Shown one piece after another: positions 49,027 to 59,213 of a stretch of 64,000 bases of DNA (its first letter is position 1; each line of letters starts with the position of its first letter). Origin of the DNA: an uncultured Neokomagataea sp. (GTDB lineage Bacteria; Pseudomonadota; Alphaproteobacteria; Acetobacterales; Acetobacteraceae); assembly GCF_946476835.1 (NCBI RefSeq), contig NZ_CAMKWA010000001.1, positions 186,001 to 250,000 on the forward strand, given 5' to 3'. The notes below the pieces were generated by a model. It worked only from the letters and a program-made list of their open reading frames with translations. It was not told the origin of the DNA and did no database searches. A program made the position numbers and the translations under genes.

Positions 49027-51441
49027 GTGATCATGAGACTGCGCCTTCTTCTTTCAACTGTGGCGGCTGGAGCTGTTTTGACGGGTTTCTCGTATGCGGA
49101 AGCTGCGCCGCATACGGGGGGGAAAACCAAATCGACGCAAACCGTTGGTGTGAAGAAAATGAGTGCTCCTGCGGTGCATGTGCGGAAATCCGCGCCTCAT
49201 GTTGCTTCAGGAAATGAAACGCTGACTGTGAGCGTGCGGCGCATTGCATCGCATAATGCGGTGGAAGTGGTTTCTCGCCAGACAATGGATCATTTCGTTG
49301 CGGGTACGAGCCCGGTGTCGATTTTGGCGCAAACGACACCGGGGGCATTGTTTACATCGGATGATGCCTTTGGTCTCGATACCGTGGCGAATACATTGTA
49401 CGTCCGTGGTTTTAACCAGACCCAACTTGGTGCGACGTTGGATGGTATTCCAATGGGTGGACAAGGTTTTCATAACTGGAATGGTCTTGGCGTTGATCAG
49501 GCTGAAATTCAGGAGAATATCTCCAGTTTAACCCTCTCTCAGGGAGCCGGCGCATTGGACACGCCATCGGCTCAGACATTGGGGGGGGCCATGACGTTTG
49601 CGAGCAGTGATCCGACGGATCATGCTGGAGGACGGTTAAGCCAGCTCTTCGGGAGTAACCATGGTTTCCGTACGTTTGCGCGTGTGGATAGTGGTATTTT
49701 GAACCAGACGGGTACGAAGTTTTATGCTTCTTTTGCACGGACGGCTCAGGATTTATGGAAGGGCTACGGAGATCAATCTGAACTCCAAGCGAATGCAAAA
49801 ATTGTTCAGCCTGTTGGTGAGCACGGTAAAATTACGGCTATTTTTGATTATTCAAATTTTGCCCAGTACAATTACCTCTCAGTCACCAAGAATATGTGGC
49901 AACGCCTAGGGCAGGACAGCATTTATCTGAAGCCAAATTACGCGTTGGCAAAGCAGTATGCGTATTATGCGCAAAATGGCGGTGTTCCTGCGAATTATGC
50001 TGGTGTTTTATCCAATGATGAAATCAGCGATTTTGCTTATGACGGCACCCAAATTCAGCGGAATTACCTCTCCGCATTGACCGGTGATTTTGAACTGGCT
50101 CCCGGTATTACGTCGAAAACCATTGCGTATGCACATATTTCTAATGGTGATTATGCGGGGACAAATTCGTCTTTAACATCACCAGATTCTCAGGTGCCTA
50201 TGGTGCTTGAAGTGGGGCACCCTGATACCCGCCGTCTTGGTGTGGTGCAGAGTTTTGATATTCAGGCGGGTCGTCGTAACGATATTAAAACGGGTGTTTG
50301 GTACGAGAATAATCGCTTCCAATACCCCATGATGATGTATCAAGATGGTGTTAATTACCCACATGCATCGTTGTCAGATTTTACAAATGGGACAACGTGG
50401 TGGCGTGATGCTTTTAACACCAATACGTTCCAGTTTTATCTGCAAGATACATACAAGGTCTTGAAAAACCTGACCGTTACGGCGGGATTCCGTTCTTTGG
50501 TGCAAAGCACACATGGGGGCACGAAAGAAGATAATTCGAGTTCGTTGTCGGATTGGGGAGTCTATTATAGCCATCCCGTTAATGGGGCTTTGACTGCGGC
50601 AAATGCCTTTCTGCCGCATGTGAATGTAGATTATCGCTTTCTTGAGCATCACGAGATTTACGTCGATATTGCTGAGAATATGCGGGCCTATGATTATGGA
50701 GCGCAGTCTTCGAGTGGGAGTGCGTGGTCTCATATTGGTACGAGTAAGGTTAGCGCACAGAGTGTGTTTGATGCGAGTAAGTCTGTTTTACGCCCTGAGC
50801 GGACGTGGAATTATGTGATTGGTTATCGTTTTAACAGCCAGTATTTCTCTGGAAGTGTTGATTATTACCATACAGATTATTTCAATCGTTTAGCGGCGAT
50901 TTCCAGTGGGCCGGTAAATAACACGTATAATGCGTATCTGAATGTTGGGCGTGAAAGTGTGAATGGAGCGGACGTTCTAGGCACTATTCGTCCGCTCCCA
51001 GGTCTGGCGATTACGAATAGTTTTAGTTGGAATGACGCGCGTTATCAGCAGGATAGCTTGCCTTATGCTGGAAGCACGATCAGTATTAAGGGTAAGCAGC
51101 AGGTTTATTATCCCAAGTATATGTATAAGGCCGATGTGACTTATACGTGGAAAAAAGCGACCGTGAACTTCAATACGAACTATGTTGGGTCACGTTATAT
51201 GACCTACACAAATGATGAGAAGATTCCGGCGTATTGGTCTTCAACGCTGACGGCGAGCTACGATTTTGGTCGTATTGGATTTGCTGAAAACATGAAGGCG
51301 ACTTTTGGCGTAACGAATCTGTTCAACCAGAATTATATTGGCGGCGTATACGGCGCTGCGGCTGTCTCTGGTGATGATAATGCTAATCTGTTCGTGGCAG
51401 CACCGCGTCAGTATTTTGGCAGTGTTGCGGCGCAGTTCTAA
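49027..51441 (+). CDS. TonB-dependent outer membrane receptor (receptor 3)
   Basis: Signal peptide; NTLYVRGFNQTQLGATLDGIPMGGQGFHNWNGL; C-terminal ...FGSVAAQF. Confidence 0.92.
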   Translation: MIMRLRLLLSTVAAGAVLTGFSYAEAAPHTGGKTKSTQTVGVKKMSAPAVHVRKSAPHVASGNETLTVSVRRIASHNAVEVVSRQTMDHFVAGTSPVSILAQTTPGALFTSDDAFGLDTVANTLYVRGFNQTQLGATLDGIPMGGQGFHNWNGLGVDQAEIQENISSLTLSQGAGALDTPSAQTLGGAMTFASSDPTDHAGGRLSQLFGSNHGFRTFARVDSGILNQTGTKFYASFARTAQDLWKGYGDQSELQANAKIVQPVGEHGKITAIFDYSNFAQYNYLSVTKNMWQRLGQDSIYLKPNYALAKQYAYYAQNGGVPANYAGVLSNDEISDFAYDGTQIQRNYLSALTGDFELAPGITSKTIAYAHISNGDYAGTNSSLTSPDSQVPMVLEVGHPDTRRLGVVQSFDIQAGRRNDIKTGVWYENNRFQYPMMMYQDGVNYPHASLSDFTNGTTWWRDAFNTNTFQFYLQDTYKVLKNLTVTAGFRSLVQSTHGGTKEDNSSSLSDWGVYYSHPVNGALTAANAFLPHVNVDYRFLEHHEIYVDIAENMRAYDYGAQSSSGSAWSHIGTSKVSAQSVFDASKSVLRPERTWNYVIGYRFNSQYFSGSVDYYHTDYFNRLAAISSGPVNNTYNAYLNVGRESVNGADVLGTIRPLPGLAITNSFSWNDARYQQDSLPYAGSTISIKGKQQVYYPKYMYKADVTYTWKKATVNFNTNYVGSRYMTYTNDEKIPAYWSSTLTASYDFGRIGFAENMKATFGVTNLFNQNYIGGVYGAAAVSGDDNANLFVAAPRQYFGSVAAQF

Positions 51442-51460
51442 GGTTTCTATCGATGATATC

Positions 51461-51487
51461 TTTCCGGCCCATTGTTGGGGCCGGAAA
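51461..51487. terminator. Hairpin between convergent genes
   Basis: TTTCCGGCCC-attgttg-GGGCCGGAAA. Confidence 0.65.
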
Positions 51488-51540
51488 GTGTAAGGTTATG
51501 TGCGGTCTGCCTCGTTTCATTGGGGGAGGCGGTGCGTCCG

Positions 51541-52401
51541 TTAAGCGGATAATTCTGCCGAAAGATTATCAATAAATTGAGCAGCGACGCGTCCTGAGCG
51601 GCTGCCGCGTGCCATCGCCCATTGAAGTGCGCGGCGCCGTAGTTCTTCACTGTCGATGGGGAGCTGTCGGTCTGTAGCGTAGGCGTTGACGATGGCGAGG
51701 TAGTCGTCTTGCGTGGCACCATAGAGGCCAATCCATAAACCGAAGCGGTCAGAAAGGGAGACTTTTTCTTCAATGGCCTCTGATGGATTGATGGCGCTGC
51801 CGGTCTCATTTTCGATCATGTCGCGTGGCATGAGGTGCCGTCGGTTGGAGGTCGCATAAAGCAGGACGTTGTCAGGGCGACCGGCGACGCCACCGTCTAG
51901 GACGGATTTGAGCGATTTATAATCGGCGTCTTGGCTCTCAAAAGAAAGATCATCGCAGAATAAAATACACCGGCGGGGCGTTTGGCGCAGAAGTGCGAGG
52001 AGGCGCGGGAGTGAGGCTAAGGCATCACGTGGGATTTCGATCAGTGCGAGTGGCGCTTCGCCGCGTTCACGCTGCTCAGTATTAATGGCCGTTAGGGCGG
52101 CTTTTACAAGGGATGATTTCCCCATGCCGCGCGCGCCCCAGAGCATGACGTTATTGGCAGGAAAACCGCGCGCAAAATGACGTGTATTGGCCAGAACGGG
52201 AGCAATTTGCCGGTCAAGGCCGCGCAGTAGCTGCAGGGGAACGCCAGAAGGTTTTGTAATTGGGTGAAGGCTTTCGGTTGCGCCGTCCCAATAATGTACA
52301 TCGGCTTTGTCCAAAGCGTCGGCACGAGCGGGTTTGGGGGCCATGCGCTCAAGGCTATCGGCGATACGGGTCAGGGCAGTGAGGAGGGCGGGGTCGGTCA
52401 T
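51541..52401 (-). CDS. DUF815-type AAA ATPase
   Basis: NNVMLWGARGMGKSSLVKAALTAINTEQR...RCILFCDDLSFESQDADYKSLKSVLDGGVAGRPDNVLLYATSNRRHLMP. Confidence 0.9.
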   Translation of the reverse strand: MTDPALLTALTRIADSLERMAPKPARADALDKADVHYWDGATESLHPITKPSGVPLQLLRGLDRQIAPVLANTRHFARGFPANNVMLWGARGMGKSSLVKAALTAINTEQRERGEAPLALIEIPRDALASLPRLLALLRQTPRRCILFCDDLSFESQDADYKSLKSVLDGGVAGRPDNVLLYATSNRRHLMPRDMIENETGSAINPSEAIEEKVSLSDRFGLWIGLYGATQDDYLAIVNAYATDRQLPIDSEELRRRALQWAMARGSRSGRVAAQFIDNLSAELSA

Positions 52402-52493
52402 GGTAAAGCTTTATTCAACAGAGTGCAGCGCTTGACGCGCGGTCCCGGAACGATATGGTCCCTGCACGCTTCACTCAAGATGGAACTTTGATC

Positions 52494-52790
52494 ATGCAAA
52501 ATGTGTTTGCTAACCCACAATTTATTCAATTCGCCCCGATGGTTCTGATTTTCGTGGTGATGTATTTTCTTCTGATCCGTCCGCAGCAAGCGCGTCAGCG
52601 TAAGCTGAAAGAAGAGCAAAATAGCCTGCGCCGTGGTGACCGTATTGTGACGGCAGGTGGTGTGATCGGTGTTGTTCAGGCGACGCGTGAAGGCAGCGAT
52701 GAAGTTGATGTAGAGATCGCTCAAGGTGTGCGGGTTAAGATTGTACGCAGCACCATCACGACGGTTCTGTCACGCGAACAAAAGGCTTAA
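52494..52790 (+). CDS. yajC: Preprotein translocase subunit YajC
   Basis: FAPMVLIFVVMYFLLIRPQQARQRKLKEEQNSLRRGDRIVTAGGVIGVV. Confidence 0.93.
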   Translation: MQNVFANPQFIQFAPMVLIFVVMYFLLIRPQQARQRKLKEEQNSLRRGDRIVTAGGVIGVVQATREGSDEVDVEIAQGVRVKIVRSTITTVLSREQKA

Positions 52791-52822
52791 TGTCTGGCGT
52801 TTTGTTAGAAGACGCTTAGGTA

Positions 52823-52860
52823 CAAAAAAAGCTCCGCAGAATAGTCTGCGGAGCTTTTTT
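52823..52860. terminator. Bidirectional terminator between yajC and sodB
   Basis: AAAAAAAGCTCCGCAGA-atag-TCTGCGGAGCTTTTTT. Confidence 0.93.
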
Positions 52861-52876
52861 GTGTGTAAACCGCAGA

Positions 52877-53485
52877 TTAAGCGGATTTCAGCACAGCTTC
52901 TGCGTATTCGTAATTCGCCAGCTTATCGAGGTAGTTCGATACGTAATCTGGACGACGGTTACGGAAGTCGAGGTAGTAAGCGTGCTCCCAGACGTCGAGG
53001 CCCAGAAGAGTTTTGCCCTGGCCTTCAGCCAGTGGGTTGCTGCCATTTGGGGTCTTGGTGACGATGAGTTTGCCTTCGCCATTCAGAACCAACCATGCCC
53101 AGCCTGAGCCGAACTGCGTGGTTGCTGCTTGTTTGAAGGCTGCTTTGAAGGCGTCAACTGAACCGAAATCTTCGGCCAGCTTGCTTTCCAGAGCTGTTGG
53201 GATCTTGCCGCCAGCGGGTGACAGATTCTGCCAGAACAGAATGTGGTTCCAGTGTTGGCCCGCATTGTTGAAAATCGGCGCCATGTCAGCAGAATCGTGC
53301 GAGAGAACAATGATTTCCTCGAGCGATTTGCCTGCGAGTTCTTCATTCTTTTCAACGAAGCCATTCAGGGCTGTGACATAGGCCTGATGATGCTTGCCGT
53401 GGTGCAGTTCCAGGGTTTCCTGGCACATGCCAGCGTCAGCAAGTGCGTTGGCGGCGTAAGGTAGGGAAGGAAGTTCGAAAGCCAT
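52877..53485 (-). CDS. sodB: Superoxide dismutase (Fe/Mn family)
   Basis: MAFELPSLPYAANALADAGMCQETLELHHGKHHQAYVTALN...LLGLDVWEHAYYLDFRNRRPDYV. Confidence 0.95.
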   Translation of the reverse strand: MAFELPSLPYAANALADAGMCQETLELHHGKHHQAYVTALNGFVEKNEELAGKSLEEIIVLSHDSADMAPIFNNAGQHWNHILFWQNLSPAGGKIPTALESKLAEDFGSVDAFKAAFKQAATTQFGSGWAWLVLNGEGKLIVTKTPNGSNPLAEGQGKTLLGLDVWEHAYYLDFRNRRPDYVSNYLDKLANYEYAEAVLKSA

Positions 53486-53577
53486 GATATGTGCTCCTTG
53501 AGGAAAAGGAAGGGGCATTAAAAGCGTGTCGGCCCGCATGGTACAGTGCGTATAGCGAACCGTCATGCTCACCGATG

Positions 53578-54450
53578 TCACTTATGCGCGATGTTTGCAA
53601 CGCTACGTTCCATCGCGCCGATCAGTGCAGCGTAATCTTCATCTGCATGGTTATTGTTGCTGAGGGCAAGGGCTTGGTCAGCGACAGCCATGGCAGGCAT
53701 GAAAGCGCCGGCCTTTCGGCCAGCCTCCATGAGGAGGCCCATGTCTTTGGACATGAGGCGTGTGGGAAATTGGGATGGGAAACTCTTATTCTCTGCCATT
53801 GTCAGCTTGCGCTTATGGTGCGGACTGATGACGGCGAGGTTTTGGAGTGTTTCAAAAAGGACGTGCCGTTCAATTCCTGCAGAAAGGCCATAGCTGACCC
53901 CCTCAGAAATGACGTTGAGCGTTGCGCCCATAATCCCATTTACGACGAGTTTGAGGCGCGCAGCACTGCCGGCATGGCCTGCATGAATGGTGATTTTGCC
54001 AATGACATCTAGAATGGGACGTGCACGCTCAACGGTTGCAGTTGTCCCGCCGACAAGCATGATGAGCTCGCCTTTTTCAGCTTCTGGTGTGCTGCCTGAC
54101 ATGGGGGCGTCGAGCAGTGCGAAGCCATGGTCATGTGCGAGTTTGGCAAGTGCATCTGCTTGATCTGGGGAGACTGTTGATGTGTCGAGCACGAGTTTGT
54201 CTGGGGTCAACCCTGCGAGAAGCCCATTTTCGCCATGCAGGGAGGCTTGTTCTGCTGCGTCATTTGGTACGCAAAGAATGATAACGTCAGCTTGTTCAGC
54301 GATGGCGCGTGGCGAGGGGAGGGCTGTTGCGCCGGCGATACGGCCTGAGGGGGTGTAGGCTAGGACCGTATAGCCCGCTTTTTGAAGGTTTTTGCCCATA
54401 GGTTGCGCCATGGCGCCGTAGCCAATGAAACCAATTGTTGGATTGGGCAT
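53578..54450 (-). CDS. NAD(P)-dependent beta-hydroxyacid dehydrogenase (3-hydroxyisobutyrate dehydrogenase family)
   Basis: MPNPTIGFIGYGAMAQPMGKNLQKAGYTVLAYT...LLDAPMSGSTPEAEKGELIMLVGG. Confidence 0.9.
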   Translation of the reverse strand: MPNPTIGFIGYGAMAQPMGKNLQKAGYTVLAYTPSGRIAGATALPSPRAIAEQADVIILCVPNDAAEQASLHGENGLLAGLTPDKLVLDTSTVSPDQADALAKLAHDHGFALLDAPMSGSTPEAEKGELIMLVGGTTATVERARPILDVIGKITIHAGHAGSAARLKLVVNGIMGATLNVISEGVSYGLSAGIERHVLFETLQNLAVISPHHKRKLTMAENKSFPSQFPTRLMSKDMGLLMEAGRKAGAFMPAMAVADQALALSNNNHADEDYAALIGAMERSVANIAHK

Positions 54451-54588
54451 GCAAAAAACCTCTTTAGGCCGTGAGTGTAGCAGCCCTGCATGATGAAGGG
54501 CTAACTGCATATTTGTTCTCTAAGCTTCAATGGGAATGGGGGGAGGAATATTTTTTATTTTGTATCGAAGGTGTGAGCCATAATTTTT

Positions 54589-55140
54589 TTAAGCATGCAG
54601 CGCGAGGGCGTGTTCCATATCTGGCAAGAGGGCATCGAGCGCTGCGGTCATTCGTGTGAAGTGGTTACGGTGTTTTTTGACGGTGGGAGCGGGGAGATGC
54701 GCGACTAGTAGTCCGTCCGGTAGGCGCGTAATTGCGTTGGGGTGAAAGGTCTGTCGATTGAGCGTAATACCGCAGGCATCCATCAGGGTAATATGGGCAC
54801 TGACGCCGATGGCAATGACCAGTTGTAGGCCGTGCAGAGTTCTGAGTTCGTGCTGTAACGTTTGTTTGGCAGCATTTAAGCGGTCTGGTTGAGCGATTGT
54901 GGCTTGGATGGCGGCGCTTGCTTGGGAGAAGCAGGCATAAGGGCGAAAGTCATCGCCATTTTGTGTGGAGAAGCGCAGGCCGCGTGCTTCGAAAATATCT
55001 TTTAGGCAGGCCCGGGAAAGGGTCTGATCAACATGCACGATGAGTATTGAAGGAGGGGAGAGGGAGGTAGAAGGAGGGCTCCCTTCCGAAGGAGCCAAAA
55101 AAGAAGAATGGATAGTTTCGGAAGGGAACGCAAAGGTCAT
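54589..55140 (-). CDS. Hypothetical protein with weak uracil-DNA-glycosylase-like features
   Basis: C-terminal LQLVIAIGVSAHITLMDACGI and late basic region resemble UDG-superfamily segments; canonical N-terminal motif not evident. Start overlaps the stop of the NYN gene. Confidence 0.4.
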   Translation of the reverse strand: MTFAFPSETIHSSFLAPSEGSPPSTSLSPPSILIVHVDQTLSRACLKDIFEARGLRFSTQNGDDFRPYACFSQASAAIQATIAQPDRLNAAKQTLQHELRTLHGLQLVIAIGVSAHITLMDACGITLNRQTFHPNAITRLPDGLLVAHLPAPTVKKHRNHFTRMTAALDALLPDMEHALALHA

Positions 55141-55739
55141 GTCGGGAGAGTTTCGTCGCTATTAATATCGGCAGGATGACGAATTGGGGCCTGACGTGGG
55201 CGCGGTTCTGCGCTGCGTCGTGTGAATTCTGGAGCAATTTCGGCTAATTCGATGAAACGATCGGCTTGGCGGCGCAGGTCATCGCTGATCATCGGAGGGG
55301 TGGAGCGCGTTGAAGAAATCACAGAAACGCGGACACCGCGGGATTGTACGGCCTCAACCGCACGGCGCAGGTCCGCATCCCCGCTAATAATGACAGCGTG
55401 GTCCAGATTAGGCGCTTGTTCCAGAAGATCTACGGCCAGTTCGACATCCATATTGCCTTTAATACGGCGTCTTCCTGAATGATCCGTAAACTCGCGTGCG
55501 GTTTTTAGTACTAAATGGAAGCCGTTATAGGCAAGCCAGTCGGTTAATGGGCGTAGAGGAGAATATTCGTCAGTGTCTGGGATGGCAGCGTAATAGTAAG
55601 CACGACGGAACAGGCTGCGTTTTTCGAAAAGATCGCGCAGGCTACGGAAGTCAACGTCGAAGCCTAGGTTCTTTGCGGCATGATAGAGGCTAGCGCCGTC
55701 AATGAAGAGGGCTGTGCGTTCTGCTGGTTTTAAAAACAT
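55137..55739 (-). CDS. NYN domain (LabA/DUF88) protein, putative nuclease
   Basis: ALFIDGASLYHAAKNLGFDVDF...KGNMDVELAVDLLEQAPNLDHAVIISGDADLRRAVEAVQSRGVRVSVIS. Confidence 0.88.
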   Translation of the reverse strand: MFLKPAERTALFIDGASLYHAAKNLGFDVDFRSLRDLFEKRSLFRRAYYYAAIPDTDEYSPLRPLTDWLAYNGFHLVLKTAREFTDHSGRRRIKGNMDVELAVDLLEQAPNLDHAVIISGDADLRRAVEAVQSRGVRVSVISSTRSTPPMISDDLRRQADRFIELAEIAPEFTRRSAEPRPRQAPIRHPADINSDETLPT

Positions 55740-56004
55740 GATTTTAGACAATCCATTTTGTACTGAGAATGTGGGCTCATATTCGCCGCTTGCGGCAGAA
55801 TCGTGACAATGCGGTTAAAATAAGTGTCCAACTTTCTGAACGTTGCGTGTTTGAGGAAAGTTGCACGGTGTCGGTGTAAAGTAGTATTTCATTCTGTGGG
55901 ATGTGGGCTATCTCGCACCGGATTGCAACGCTGTGGCCATTATGTTATACGCTGAATCTTCCAAAGTTGTATATTAATTATTTCGACCCGAAGGGGACAG
56001 CCTC

Positions 56005-56385
56005 ATGGCGCGCGTAACCGTAGAAGACTGCATCGAGAAGGTGCCTAACCGATTCGATTTGGTTTTGTTGGCCGCACAACGTGCGCGTGGTTTGTCACGC
56101 GGCGAAGAAATGCACGTTGATCGTGATAACGATAAAAACCCAGTGGTAGCCCTGCGTGAAATTGCGGAAGACAAGGTTGAATTGTCCACACTGCAAGATC
56201 GTATTGTTCGCTCACTGGCGCGTGCACCGGATCCAGAGCCTGTTGATGAAGAAGTGATGGACATCATCCCTACGGATCAAAATATTTTTGGTCTTCAAGA
56301 TGTGTCTTCAGAAGAAGAGCAGGCGCATATGTCTTCTGATAGCGCAGCTGTTGAGGCAGAGCTTGGTGGTCGCGGGCGCTTCTAA
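56005..56385 (+). CDS. rpoZ: RNA polymerase omega subunit
   Basis: [55 protein letters not shown]. Confidence 0.95.
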   Translation: MARVTVEDCIEKVPNRFDLVLLAAQRARGLSRGEEMHVDRDNDKNPVVALREIAEDKVELSTLQDRIVRSLARAPDPEPVDEEVMDIIPTDQNIFGLQDVSSEEEQAHMSSDSAAVEAELGGRGRF

Positions 56386-56426
56386 GTCTTTGTTATCGTA
56401 TGTTCATGGGTGAGGGGTGAGACGTA

Positions 56427-58754
56427 ATGGCTGACACTCCTCCCTCAGTGAAAGAAAAAAAAGCAGGTCGTCCACCGCGTGAGGAGAAGACTCCCGGTGG
56501 TGCTTGTGGTGACTTTAAGCCGCCGATTGATGGCGTCATTCGTCGTATTGTGGCGTATGATGCAGGTGCGGATATTGCACGTGTTGAGGCCGCTTATGAT
56601 GTGGCGGCTGATGCGCATGACGGGCAGCGCCGTGATAATGGCGATGCATATATTACTCACCCCATTGCTGTTGCGAATATTCTGGCCGGTTTTCGGATGG
56701 ATATTACGTCCATCATGGTTGGTTTGCTGCATGATACGGTAGAAGATACGGGTGTATCGTGCCGTTCTTTGCAGGAGCAGTTTGGGGAAGATGTGGCGTC
56801 TCTTGTTGATGGCGTCACGAAGCTTACACGGCTAGAGCTACAATCAGACCGCACCAAACAGGCGGAGAATTTCCGTAAGCTTGTGCTTGCGATGTCACGC
56901 GATATTCGTGTGTTGATTGTGAAGCTGGCAGATCGTCTGCACAATATGCGGACGTTGCATTACGTGCAGCGGCTGGATCGTCGGCAGCGTATTTCACGCG
57001 AAACGATGGATATTTATGCGCCACTGGCTGAGCGCATCGGTATGGATCGTGTTAAGACGGAACTGCAAAATCTAGCTTTTGCCCAACTTGAGCCAGAAGC
57101 TGATGCGACAATCCGTGCACGCTTGAATTTTTTGCGTGGTCAGGGAGCGGATGTTGTTGAGCATGTACGCCGTGAGCTGATTGCCTTGTGTCGTGAAGCG
57201 GGTATTGAGCAGGTTGATGTGTCGGGGCGGGAAAAGTCCCCTCATTCGATTTGGGCTAAGATGCAGCGCCGTAATGTGGCGTTTGAACAGCTCTCGGATA
57301 TTATGGCGTTTCGTATTGTCGTGCCAACGCGAGATGCATGTTATATGGCACTGGGCGCGATACACGGCGCTTTTCCGGTGATTGCTGGGCGCTTTAAGGA
57401 TTATATTTCTACTCCGAAAGCAAACGGGTATCAAAGTTTGCACACAGGGGTGACGCTCCGGCATCCGCGCAATCAAAAAATCGAAGTGCAAATCCGTACG
57501 CCGCAAATGCATGATTTGGCGGAAAATGGTGTTGCCTCGCATTGGGCATATAAAGAAGACGCGACTCCTAGTGAGCGGGAAGCAGCGGCGCTTTCCTCTG
57601 CTTTTGGCGCGCATACGCGGAAACTGCGTTGGGTTCAGGATCTTTTGGAGATCTTGGAAGATAGTCAGGCGCCAGATGAGTTTCTCGAAAACACAAAGTT
57701 AGAACTCTATCAGGATCAGGTCTTTTGCTTCACCCCTAAGGGGCAATTGATTTCGCTCCCTAGCGGCGCGACGCCGATTGACTTTGCTTATGCTGTGCAT
57801 AGCCAAGTGGGGGACCGTTGTGTTGGTGCGAAGGTGAATGGGCGTTTGATGCCCTTACGCCATGAGCTCCAAAACGGGGATCAGGTTGAGATTATGACGG
57901 CGCGTGGTGGCACGCCATCACCGTCATGGGAGCGTTTTGTAGTTACGGGCAAGGCGCGTGCGCGTATTCGGCGCTTTATTGCAGCGCAGCAGCGCCAGAT
58001 TAATCTTGATAATGGTCGTGCCAGTATTGCAAAGGCCTTCCGTCAGGAAGGTGTGGATGGTTCTGAAAAGGTTCTGGAGAGCCTGTTAAAAGACCTTCGC
58101 TATGCTTCGGTTGAAGATTTGAGTGTTGCCGTTGGGCAGGGTCAAATTGGGCCGAAAGATGTTGTGAATGCGGCTTACCCAGAGTTGCGTCAGACGGCGC
58201 GTGCGCCGCGCATGGTGCCGGGTCTTTCACCGCGTTTTGGGCAGACGTTGACGGCGCCGCAAAGTGGCGCGCGGTCTGCTCAGGTCTCGTCGGGTAATAT
58301 TGTGACCGGGGTTGGGCGCGGCATTGCGGTCAGCTTTGCTGGGTGTTGCCGTCCGCTCCCGGGCGATCAGATTGTTGGTATTATTGCGCAGAGTAAGGGT
58401 ATTTCGATACACCGTAAGAGCTGCCGAAACTTGTCGAGCTATGTGGATACGCCTGAGCGTTTCCTCGATGTTGATTGGGATTACGATGCGCTCGGCAGCC
58501 GCAAGGACGCGGCACCGCATACGGCGCGTTTGTCCGTTGTGGCAACCAATGAGCCGACTATTCTTGCGACTTTGACCAATGTGGCTGCCAAGCATGCAGG
58601 GAGCGTGGTGAATTTGCGTATTGTGAATCGTCAGCTCGATTTCATGGAAGTTTTGGTGGATTTGGAAGTGCGCGATTTGAGGCACTTATCGTCTTTGATT
58701 GCTGCATTCCGCACCGCCGTGGGTGTCATGCAGGTTGAGCGGGCGAAAGCGTAA
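56427..58754 (+). CDS. spoT: RelA/SpoT bifunctional (p)ppGpp synthetase/hydrolase
   Basis: HD, synthetase (DYISTPKANGYQSLHTGV), TGS and ACT regions; 775 aa. Confidence 0.96.
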   Translation: MADTPPSVKEKKAGRPPREEKTPGGACGDFKPPIDGVIRRIVAYDAGADIARVEAAYDVAADAHDGQRRDNGDAYITHPIAVANILAGFRMDITSIMVGLLHDTVEDTGVSCRSLQEQFGEDVASLVDGVTKLTRLELQSDRTKQAENFRKLVLAMSRDIRVLIVKLADRLHNMRTLHYVQRLDRRQRISRETMDIYAPLAERIGMDRVKTELQNLAFAQLEPEADATIRARLNFLRGQGADVVEHVRRELIALCREAGIEQVDVSGREKSPHSIWAKMQRRNVAFEQLSDIMAFRIVVPTRDACYMALGAIHGAFPVIAGRFKDYISTPKANGYQSLHTGVTLRHPRNQKIEVQIRTPQMHDLAENGVASHWAYKEDATPSEREAAALSSAFGAHTRKLRWVQDLLEILEDSQAPDEFLENTKLELYQDQVFCFTPKGQLISLPSGATPIDFAYAVHSQVGDRCVGAKVNGRLMPLRHELQNGDQVEIMTARGGTPSPSWERFVVTGKARARIRRFIAAQQRQINLDNGRASIAKAFRQEGVDGSEKVLESLLKDLRYASVEDLSVAVGQGQIGPKDVVNAAYPELRQTARAPRMVPGLSPRFGQTLTAPQSGARSAQVSSGNIVTGVGRGIAVSFAGCCRPLPGDQIVGIIAQSKGISIHRKSCRNLSSYVDTPERFLDVDWDYDALGSRKDAAPHTARLSVVATNEPTILATLTNVAAKHAGSVVNLRIVNRQLDFMEVLVDLEVRDLRHLSSLIAAFRTAVGVMQVERAKA

Positions 58755-58765
58755 GGCATTACAAC

Positions 58766-59170
58766 GTGATTGTGGGTATTGGCACAGATCTGTGCATGAT
58801 CGAGCGGATCGAAACCGCGATTACGCGTTTTGGTGATCGTTTTGTAGAACGCGTGTTTACTGAAGCTGAGCGTAAACATGCGGATCGTTTGTCTGGTGCG
58901 GCGCGTATGGGAAGTTATGCAAAGCGTTGGGCGGCGAAAGAGGCGTGCGTGAAGGCGCTTGGTACGGGTTTTGCACAAGGTGTGAGTTTTCAAGATATAG
59001 GCGTGGTGAATAGTGCTGCGGGAGCGCCGGAGTTGGTGCTCTCTGGTGGGGCTGAGCGCGCGTTGCAGTGTTTGGTACCGCAGGGGCAGAGGGCGCAATT
59101 GTTTGTGAGTTTGAGCGACGATGCGCCTTTTGCTTTGGCGCAGGTTTTGATTCAGGCTGTGCCATATTGA
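58766..59170 (+). CDS. acpS: Holo-[acyl-carrier-protein] synthase
   Basis: IVGIGTDLCMIERIETAITRFGDRFVERVFTEAERKHAD...YAKRWAAKEACVKALGTGF. Confidence 0.95.
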   Translation: MIVGIGTDLCMIERIETAITRFGDRFVERVFTEAERKHADRLSGAARMGSYAKRWAAKEACVKALGTGFAQGVSFQDIGVVNSAAGAPELVLSGGAERALQCLVPQGQRAQLFVSLSDDAPFALAQVLIQAVPY

Positions 59171-59213
59171 TGCCCTTATGGGAGAGCATTGGCCTAAAAT
59201 GCCAAGCTGGGCT

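Noticed and set aside
55851-55875. GAGGAAAGTTGCACGG, reminiscent of the RNase P RNA GAGGAAAGTCCGG motif
   Set aside because: Only the first few bases match and the conserved remainder of RNase P RNA is not visible downstream.
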